NCBI GenBank assembly: GCA_050246915.1
Contig: JBFWVD010000084.1
Location: 1-19,465, forward strand
Length of the DNA stretch: 19,465 nt
From: JBFWVD01 sp050246915
GTDB lineage: Bacteria > Actinomycetota > Acidimicrobiia > Acidimicrobiales > Ilumatobacteraceae
Direction: 5' to 3'
Position 1 is the stretch's first letter; each line of letters begins with the position of its first letter. A model generated the notes under the pieces. The model made no database searches. It was not told the DNA's origin and saw nothing but the letters and a program-made list of their open reading frames with translations. Positions 14,641-19,465 of the stretch are shown in pieces. Position numbers and translations under genes: made by a program.

Positions 14641-14685
14641 TCACTCACCTGCTGCCAGGGCCACCATCGACAGGGCCACCAGCAT
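14641..14685 (-). CDS. Possible 14-residue hydrophobic leader-like peptide after flgE
   Basis: The flgE stop and an ATG share one base (TGATG), opening a frame of 14 codons, MLVALSMVALAAGE, that stops one base before the hairpin at 14616-14640. The DNA is an imperfect 15-base tandem duplication (both halves contain TGGTGGCCCTG). It may be chance or a remnant. The coupling and hairpin placement are the only reasons to list it. Confidence 0.22.
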   Translation of the reverse strand: MLVALSMVALAAGE

Positions 14686-15917
14686 CAGCGCTTGAGGTTC
14701 ACGATCTCCTGGAGCACGTCGTCAGAGGCCGAGACGACACGGCTGTTGGCCTGGAAGCCACGCTGAGCGACGATGAGGTTGGTGAACTCCTGAGCCAGGT
14801 CGACGTTGCTCATCTCGACCGTGCCGGAGCTGAGCAGGCCACGACCACCCAGACCGGCCACGCCGAGCTGGGGCAGTCCGGAGTTGACGCTTGCCCGGAA
14901 GTTCGAGCCGCCCACCTTCTCGAGGCCTTCAGGGTTGGTGAAGTTGGCCAGCGACATCTGGGCAATCGCCTTGGAACGACCATTGGAGTACGCACCCACG
15001 ACGAGGCCGTCCTGGCTCACGGTGAAGCTCTGCAGCGAACCGGCGGCCGAGCCGTTCTGGCTCTGCGCGGCGACCGAGTTCACATTGGCGAACTGTGTGA
15101 TGCGGTTGGCCGTACCCGCCTGCCCGAGGTCGATGGCGACCACCTGACCGCTGGCCAACGTCACGTTGAACGATCGCGATGCGGGGGCGGTGAGTTCACC
15201 GGCAGCGTCGAAGGTCAGTGCCTGGCTGAGACCAGCGATGGCGACGCCGGGATTGCCTTGCGTGCCGGTCACCGTCCAGCCGGTCACGGTGCGGGTGTAC
15301 GACAGCGTCATGGGGATGGCCGTGCCCACGGCGTCGTACACGTCGACGCTCGACACGATCGGCGAGGCGCCCACCGCGGTGTTCGACGGAAGGTTGCCAC
15401 CCATGTTCACGGTGGTGGTGGCGACCGGACTGATGAGGTCACCGACGGGGATGCGGATCGAGGCCGGCGACGCGTTGGCGTTGATGAGGCCGTTGACATC
15501 GGCCTGCCAACCCTGGACGAAGCCGCCGTCCTGGGTCACCAGGTTGCCTGTGGCATCAACCGAGAAGGCACCGGCGCGCGTGAACAGCTGCTGACCGGCC
15601 ATGGAGATGGTGAAGAAGCCGTCACCTTGGATCGCCATGTCGGTGGCGCGGCCAGTGCGCTGCAACGCCCCCTGACCGAAGTTGGTGGTGATGGCGGCGA
15701 CTCGCGAACCGAGGCCGACCTGGGCGGGGTTGGTACCACCCACAGCACTGGCAGGTTGGCCGGCGCCTCGAAGCGTCTGCGACAGAACATCCTGGAACAC
15801 GACGCTGGACGTCTTGAAGCCAGTGGTGTTGACGTTCGAGATGTTGTTGCCGACCACATCCATCATCGTCTGGTGATTTCGGAGTCCGGAGATGGCAGAG
15901 AACATCGAACGGATCAT
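14685..15917 (-). CDS. flgE: Flagellar hook protein FlgE
   Basis: FlgE polymerises into the hook that joins rod and filament. 410 residues. The N-terminal rod-like motif (MFSAISGLRNHQTMMDVVGN, then NISNVNTTGFK, about 5-35) and the C-terminal helix (NVDLAQEFTNLIVAQRGFQA, then ISA-like ending VLQEIVNLKR) are the two halves of the D0 domain. The middle contains the FlgE/F/G signature (RATDMAIQGDGFFTIS, about 87-102) and a Gly/Thr/Val-rich D1-D2 region. The ATG at 15917 has AAGGA about eight bases upstream. The 103-base gap from flgD holds a hairpin and a weak promoter-like match. The AAGGA in the leader could be a CsrA target, but nothing in the sequence proves it. Confidence 0.97.
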   Translation of the reverse strand: MIRSMFSAISGLRNHQTMMDVVGNNISNVNTTGFKTSSVVFQDVLSQTLRGAGQPASAVGGTNPAQVGLGSRVAAITTNFGQGALQRTGRATDMAIQGDGFFTISMAGQQLFTRAGAFSVDATGNLVTQDGGFVQGWQADVNGLINANASPASIRIPVGDLISPVATTTVNMGGNLPSNTAVGASPIVSSVDVYDAVGTAIPMTLSYTRTVTGWTVTGTQGNPGVAIAGLSQALTFDAAGELTAPASRSFNVTLASGQVVAIDLGQAGTANRITQFANVNSVAAQSQNGSAAGSLQSFTVSQDGLVVGAYSNGRSKAIAQMSLANFTNPEGLEKVGGSNFRASVNSGLPQLGVAGLGGRGLLSSGTVEMSNVDLAQEFTNLIVAQRGFQANSRVVSASDDVLQEIVNLKR

Positions 15918-15970
15918 CGGGGTGTCCTTTCGGCCGTGAGGCTGTTGGGCATCGACGCATCCGTGCGACT

Positions 15971-15995
15971 CGTGCTACCGATCCGTCGGTGCACG
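15971..15995 (-). other. Ten-pair hairpin in the flgD-flgE gap
   Basis: On the minus strand CGTGCACCGA, loop CGGA, TCGGT-A-GCACG: ten base pairs interrupted by one bulged A. It lies about 55-80 bases upstream of flgE. A weak sigma-28-like match (TCAA-N15-ACCGACGG, 15983-16009) overlaps it. It could be a terminator after flgD, an mRNA-stability element that boosts flgE, or an operator. Confidence 0.45.
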
Positions 15996-16020
15996 TGGGT
16001 GGGGATTGAGGTGACTTGAG

Positions 16021-16566
16021 TCAAGAAGATGTTGCAGGTGTGGAACTCGACGATGACGATCCACTCGCCGACCCGGTGGTCGTACCGCTCGTGATTGTCA
16101 CTGGCGTCGTGGTTGTCGCCGGCGTCGTGGCTGCCGGTGGTGCCGCAACGGTGTCGATCATGTCGAGCGTGATCTCGGTGGTGCCGATCCTGAGCAGCGT
16201 TCCGTCGGTAGTGACCCGTGCCGATCCGACGAGGCCGGTCTTCATGCCGTCGGTACCGGAGTTGTACGTCACCTGCTTGCCGATGAGCCCGGTAGCAAGC
16301 GCGAGGCGCTGGTTGGTGTTGGTCACCTGTGTGGTCGCGTCCATGTTCTCGAGCTTCTCGACCATCGTGAACTGGGCGGTCTGGGCCATGAACTGCGTCG
16401 GATCACTGGGATCCATGGGGTTCTGGTACTTGAGCTGCGCGACCAAGAGCTTCAAGAAGGCGTTCTTGTCGAGCGTGCTCGCCCCGGTGGATTTGTCCTT
16501 GGCGGCGCGCAACGCGTCGAGCGTCGAGATGCTCTGCGTCGGGCCAGTTGCCGCGATGTCACTCAT
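16021..16566 (-). CDS. flgD: Hook-capping protein FlgD (short form)
   Basis: FlgD caps the growing hook and guides FlgE assembly. 181 residues. The conserved N-terminal core is unmistakable at about 32-75 (LDKNAFLKLLVAQLKYQNP, then MDPSDPTQFMAQTAQFTMVE). A tudor-like segment follows (about 93-140, LIGKQVTYNSGTDG, GSARVTTDGTLLRIG). The C-terminal 40 residues are a Thr/Ser/Pro/Ala tail, so the FNIII-like domain of enterobacterial FlgD is absent, as in shorter Gram-positive forms. ATG at 16566 was chosen at the start of similarity; upstream sequence in frame is the fliK 3' region. It lies 52 bases after fliK, its usual neighbour. Confidence 0.95.
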   Translation of the reverse strand: MSDIAATGPTQSISTLDALRAAKDKSTGASTLDKNAFLKLLVAQLKYQNPMDPSDPTQFMAQTAQFTMVEKLENMDATTQVTNTNQRLALATGLIGKQVTYNSGTDGMKTGLVGSARVTTDGTLLRIGTTEITLDMIDTVAAPPAATTPATTTTPVTITSGTTTGSASGSSSSSSTPATSS

Positions 16567-16618
16567 GACTGCTCCTTGGAACGATTGGTCTGTTGCTGGA
16601 CGTCGGGTGCCATGACAC

Positions 16619-18133
16619 TCAGATCCGTACGTCGAGCCGACCGTCGCTGGTAGCGCCGGCCGACGTTGTGAGATCGATTGCTCCGACGGGAGCGGTGATG
16701 GTGCCGAGCGGCGCGTTGGTGTCGAGCCCGCTGAATCGCGCCGCTCGCGCGAACTCGCTCTGGTTCTGGCGATGCTGCGCCCATTGCTGAGCCACCTCGA
16801 ACGATCCGGTTCGCTGACCGGACCCTTCGAGGTCGGCACGCAACTCGTGCAGCGACGATCGCAGCGCGTCAGCGGCACCTTGGGTCTCGGTGAGCATGTG
16901 CATGCTGAGCCGACCACGGTCCATCGACAGCTCGATCGTCACGGTGCCCAGATCATCAGGGGTCATCTGGATAGAGAGGCGATGACTGCCGTCGGTGAAG
17001 CGGCGCGTCGGCCGCAACACCGCCAAGACCTGTTCCCATGGCTGGGCCTGCGACGCCGCGGCGGCTCCGGTCGAGGCGACGCTGGCGGTGGATGCCACAG
17101 AGGTCGCGCCAGTGCTCGTTGCTGTGCTCGCGGTCGACACCGTGGAAGCGGAGTTGGCGAGCTGCGAGGCGGCGCTGTGATGGTCTCGTCCCGGGCCGCC
17201 GCCACTCATGAGGTCGCCATTGACGGGCGACGACGCCGACAGCGCCGTCGGTGTCATCGTCGGCGATGTCGCCGTCGACGGTACGGCATCATCGGCGTCG
17301 ATCGAGGTTGCGTCAGTCGATGCCTTGTCACTCGTCATCGACCGTGCACGTCCCTTGCCAGCGGCCTTCGTGTCGACAGTCGTCGCCGTTGACGCACTGG
17401 CCTGCGTCGAGGCAGTGGTCGCCGTGGCGGCCGCGGTCAAGGACTGTGCTGGTGTCTCAGCCGGCGCTGGCGCTGGCGTCGCGACTGGCGTCTGCGCCGC
17501 TGGATCGGTGAGTGCCGACGCGGCTGTGGCATTGGCGTCGGTGACCGCGGGTGACGGGCCGACCGATCCGGCGACCGCGGCCGCTGCGTCGGGGGCGTCC
17601 ACGGTCGATGTGGTTCCGCCGGCGGATGCCGGTACCGCATCAGACGCATCTAAGCTGATGACAGGAGCGCTGGCCGCCGCGCCGTGCGCTGCTTGACCCA
17701 AGGGCACCTGCGCAGCTATCGGGTCGACACATGCCTCTAGCGATGTGGTTGTGATCATCGGCGTGGTGGCGACCAGAGGCGTGACGGGCATGGCGGCCAT
17801 GCACAGTCCGACCATGGCGTACACAGCGTCACTCGGTTGCCCATCGCCGGCATCCGTCGACAGCGCCTCGCCATCGATGGCGCCATTGCCCGATGTCGCG
17901 ACGGCTGCCTCACCGGAAGCTGTCGTGCCGGCCAGCGATGCCAACAGTTCAGCGAACGGATGGGCAATCCCGGCGTCCTCGCGGGTGGCATCGGCCGCCC
18001 CGTTGGCGGCCACAGAGCTCGACCCGACCCCCACACCGCCCGCGGCAGCGCTACTCGATGCACCGGCATTCGAGGACGAACCGCTGCTCGACGGAGCAGG
18101 TGTCGGTGTGCTCAATGCAGCGATGTCAACCAT
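16619..18133 (-). CDS. fliK: Flagellar hook-length control protein FliK
   Basis: FliK is an exported molecular ruler that measures hook length and triggers the FlhB switch. 504 residues. The first 360 are a low-complexity Ala/Thr/Ser/Asp/Val sequence with little recognisable structure, as expected for the ruler part. The C-terminal hook-length domain is at about 364-450 (QPWEQVLAVLRPTRRF, HRLSIQMTPDDLGTVTIELS, LTETQGAADALRSSLHELRA), followed by QQWAQHRQNQSEFAR. The start is ATG 18133 with GGAGG five bases upstream; a GTG at 18151 is in frame but lacks its own ribosome site. It overlaps the transglycosylase gene by eight bases. The compositional bias produces many spurious frames on the other strand. 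Confidence 0.93.
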   Translation of the reverse strand: MVDIAALSTPTPAPSSSGSSSNAGASSSAAAGGVGVGSSSVAANGAADATREDAGIAHPFAELLASLAGTTASGEAAVATSGNGAIDGEALSTDAGDGQPSDAVYAMVGLCMAAMPVTPLVATTPMITTTSLEACVDPIAAQVPLGQAAHGAAASAPVISLDASDAVPASAGGTTSTVDAPDAAAAVAGSVGPSPAVTDANATAASALTDPAAQTPVATPAPAPAETPAQSLTAAATATTASTQASASTATTVDTKAAGKGRARSMTSDKASTDATSIDADDAVPSTATSPTMTPTALSASSPVNGDLMSGGGPGRDHHSAASQLANSASTVSTASTATSTGATSVASTASVASTGAAAASQAQPWEQVLAVLRPTRRFTDGSHRLSIQMTPDDLGTVTIELSMDRGRLSMHMLTETQGAADALRSSLHELRADLEGSGQRTGSFEVAQQWAQHRQNQSEFARAARFSGLDTNAPLGTITAPVGAIDLTTSAGATSDGRLDVRI

Positions 18134-18806
18134 TGTTACCTCCATGGGCACGGGTCAGCACCTTGTCCACGTAGGACTGGGCGCTGACTGGAACGCGACC
18201 ACCGTTGCGGGCGACGGTGCCCGACCCGGTGTTGTATGCGGCGAGAGCCGCTTCTATCGATCCGAAGTTGGCGAGGTGACCGGCGAGCAGACGAGCCGCG
18301 CCGTCGATGGCCGAGTCGGGGTTCCATGGGTCCACGCCCATGCCCGCTGCCGTCGCCGGCATGAACTGCATCAGACCTTGGGCGCCCATCGGGCTCACCG
18401 CATCGGTCCGATAGTTGGATTCGACCTGTCCAACCGCGGCGAGCAACTTCGGCGACAACCCGTTGCGACGAGCCGCCGCCGTGAACACCTCGGCGTACGG
18501 CGTGCCCACCGGCACCTCATCGCCCGGAACCGACCAGTCGAGCGATCCCGAAGCCGTAGCCGCTCCCGATGACGCCGAGCCCGATGACAACGAGCCCGAT
18601 GACAACGACGAATGCGTCGGGAGTTCCGACATCGCACGGGCGTATGACGCCGAGAACGTCGACGATCCGCTGCCAGCCGAGCTGGCGGTATCCGACCCCG
18701 ACGGCTTCGTCGTGTTGGATATGCCGAGCGGCACCGCGAGACGCCTCGATGGTTCGAGGCGTTGCTGCAGCGATTGCACACGCGACACGACGCTCTCGAT
18801 GCTCAT
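18126..18806 (-). CDS. Lytic transglycosylase (SLT domain), flagellar cluster-associated
   Basis: It probably cleaves peptidoglycan glycan strands to let the rod pass through the wall, the job of the FlgJ muramidase in Proteobacteria. 226 residues. The SLT domain spans about 104-222 with catalytic Glu129 in AAVGQVESNY, then GAQGLMQFMPATAAGMG (141-157) and the AAYNTGSG motif (189-196). Residues 1-60 start with a helical MSIESVVSRVQSLQQRL and are otherwise polar; 62-88 is a Ser/Gly/Ala repeat. There is no evident signal peptide, so export through the flagellar apparatus is a reasonable inference. ATG 18806 overlaps the fliJ stop by four bases (ATGA), and its end overlaps fliK. No similarity to the FlgJ rod-scaffold half is seen. 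Confidence 0.92.
   Translation of the reverse strand: MSIESVVSRVQSLQQRLEPSRRLAVPLGISNTTKPSGSDTASSAGSGSSTFSASYARAMSELPTHSSLSSGSLSSGSASSGAATASGSLDWSVPGDEVPVGTPYAEVFTAAARRNGLSPKLLAAVGQVESNYRTDAVSPMGAQGLMQFMPATAAGMGVDPWNPDSAIDGAARLLAGHLANFGSIEAALAAYNTGSGTVARNGGRVPVSAQSYVDKVLTRAHGGNNG
18562..18606. repeat. 15-bp tandem repeat, three copies
   Basis: Unit GAGCCCGATGACAAC occurs twice exactly (18577-18591, 18592-18606), with a degenerate third copy at 18562-18576. On the coding strand it encodes the Ser/Gly/Leu repeats (SLSSG) in the linker of the lytic transglycosylase. The period is a multiple of three, so copy-number change would keep the frame. Confidence 0.7.
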
Positions 18807-19249
18807 CGCTGATGATCCTCACGCTCGGCCCGCCCGGCGCGGCCGGTGACCATGTCGTCGAGCTCACGGGCCTCGGCTCGATCGGCTTCGACAGCGTGCT
18901 CGACACGTCGGCGTCCGTCGAGACGCTCGAGCGCCTCCACCTTCTGCGCGGCCGCGGCCCACTCCCCCAAGCGCTGCTCCACCTGGGCGTGCGCCTCCAC
19001 GATGCGCTCATCGGCTTCGAGCACTGCCAGCGCCCGCAACTCGTACAACGATCGATCGATGTTGTGATGCACGAACGCGACAGGGCCGACGATCGGCTGA
19101 TGCTCCCGATATCGCTCGCGCTTGGCTTCCGCCACCTGCCGGGCCAGTGTCTCGGCGTTGTTGGCCCGCTGCAGTTGCGCGCGAGCGCGCTCCTCCTGGA
19201 TCCGCCGGACGTCCAGCACGCGTTGGAGTCTGTTGCGATAGCGCTTCAT
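18803..19249 (-). CDS. fliJ: Flagellar export protein FliJ
   Basis: FliJ is the coiled-coil stalk of the FliHIJ export ATPase and couples it to FlhA. 148 residues, predicted almost wholly alpha-helical, rich in Arg, Glu, Ala and Gln, beginning KRYRNRLQRVLDVRRIQEERA, which fits the family start (basic, then LQ.VL..R...E). There is no membrane segment. It overlaps fliI upstream by four bases (ATGA) and the transglycosylase downstream by four bases. FliJ sequences are poorly conserved; the call relies on length, coiled-coil character and position directly after fliI. Confidence 0.9.
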   Translation of the reverse strand: MKRYRNRLQRVLDVRRIQEERARAQLQRANNAETLARQVAEAKRERYREHQPIVGPVAFVHHNIDRSLYELRALAVLEADERIVEAHAQVEQRLGEWAAAAQKVEALERLDGRRRVEHAVEADRAEARELDDMVTGRAGRAEREDHQR

Positions 19250-19465
19250 CGGATCTCACCCGGCAACGCCAGACTCATCCCACCGGCGCCCATCGCACCA
19301 AGACCTGCTTCCACACCCGAGACGAATCCCGAAGCGGACAGTGGTGGCATGCCACACGCCACGGCCATGGCGTTCCACAAGTCGTCACCGACCGGCTCGT
19401 CGACACGCTGTTGCAAGAAGGCATCCATGGCCTCACGCCGTTCGACGGCGCGATCGACCACTGGG
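19246..19465 (-). CDS. fliI: Flagellum-specific ATPase FliI (C-terminal end only)
   Basis: Only the last 72 codons are in the window; the gene continues beyond base 19465. The segment VDRAVERREAMDAFLQQRVDEP matches the C-terminal helical region of FliI/YscN ATPases, where a conserved pattern of Asp/Ala followed by FLQQ..DEP occurs. The final 30 residues are Gly/Ala/Ser-rich and not conserved. The nucleotide-binding part cannot be inspected. The stop overlaps the fliJ start by four bases (ATGA), the standard fliI-fliJ arrangement, which supports the call. Confidence 0.85.
   Translation of the reverse strand, partial: PVVDRAVERREAMDAFLQQRVDEPVGDDLWNAMAVACGMPPLSASGFVSGVEAGLGAMGAGGMSLALPGEIR

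Noticed and set aside
15983..16009. Weak sigma-28-like match TCAA-N15-ACCGACGG upstream of flgE
   Set aside because: Only the spacing and four bases of the -10 core agree, and it overlaps a hairpin that explains the sequence. Too weak to call a promoter, though the position is suggestive.
14574..16019. Plus-strand open frame of 481 codons opposite flgE
   Set aside because: An antisense shadow of a well-recognised hook gene; it also runs through the promoter and hairpin region and shows no family motif.
17208..17696. Plus-strand frames rich in Val/Ala/Asp opposite fliK
   Set aside because: They arise from the biased Ala/Thr/Ser/Asp ruler region of fliK; no ribosome site or recognisable domain.

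Overview
The window is one uninterrupted stretch of a flagellar and chemotaxis gene cluster from a GC-rich bacterium. Every convincing gene lies on the minus strand, so transcription runs from high to low coordinates. The combination of a FlbD/SwrD protein, a FliY-like long FliN, a FliW-CsrA pair, GTG/TTG starts and Ala/Thr/Ser-rich tails suggests a motile actinobacterium. An Acidimicrobiia (Ilumatobacter-like) origin is my best guess, but this is inference from gene content and composition, not a database match.

In transcription order the genes are: fliI (3' end only), fliJ, a lytic transglycosylase, fliK, flgD, flgE | flbD, motA, motB, fliL | fliM, fliN/fliY, fliO, fliP, fliQ, fliR, flhB | flhA, flhF-like, a small two-helix membrane protein, fliW, csrA | cheA (5' part, running off the window). 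Together they cover much of the export apparatus (FlhA, FlhB, FliO, P, Q, R, I, J), hook assembly (FlgD, FlgE, FliK), the stator (MotA, MotB, FliL, FlbD), the switch (FliM, FliN), post-transcriptional control (FliW, CsrA) and the chemotaxis kinase. Within blocks the genes overlap by 1 to 23 bases or are separated by short gaps.

The most striking non-coding signal is at the bars. At four of the five intergenic gaps longer than 100 bases, just upstream of flbD, fliM, flhA and cheA, the minus strand carries the same bipartite element, TCA(A/C)-N15-GCCGATC. It closely resembles the sigma-28 (FliA/WhiG) promoter consensus TAAA-N15-GCCGATAA, with an invariant 15-base spacer. I found no full match inside genes by eye. 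Three of the four elements are preceded by an inverted repeat that could act as a terminator, so the cluster looks like a chain of terminator-promoter modules. The fliM copy abuts the fliM start codon, which predicts a leaderless mRNA. The fifth gap, flgD-flgE, has a strong hairpin and only a weak version of the element.

Several proteins deviate from their families. The FlhF-like protein keeps the fold pattern but has lost the recognisable GTP-binding motifs. FliM lacks the N-terminal CheY-binding segment, while a similar segment sits at the FliN N-terminus. CheA appears to lack the P2 domain. The FlhB autocleavage motif reads NPVH rather than NPTH. FliP carries an extra low-complexity segment of about 100 residues. 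A 100-base run of N interrupts flhF at 3240-3339. No mobile elements, tRNA/rRNA genes or CRISPR arrays were seen, and no gap between genes exceeds about 205 bases.
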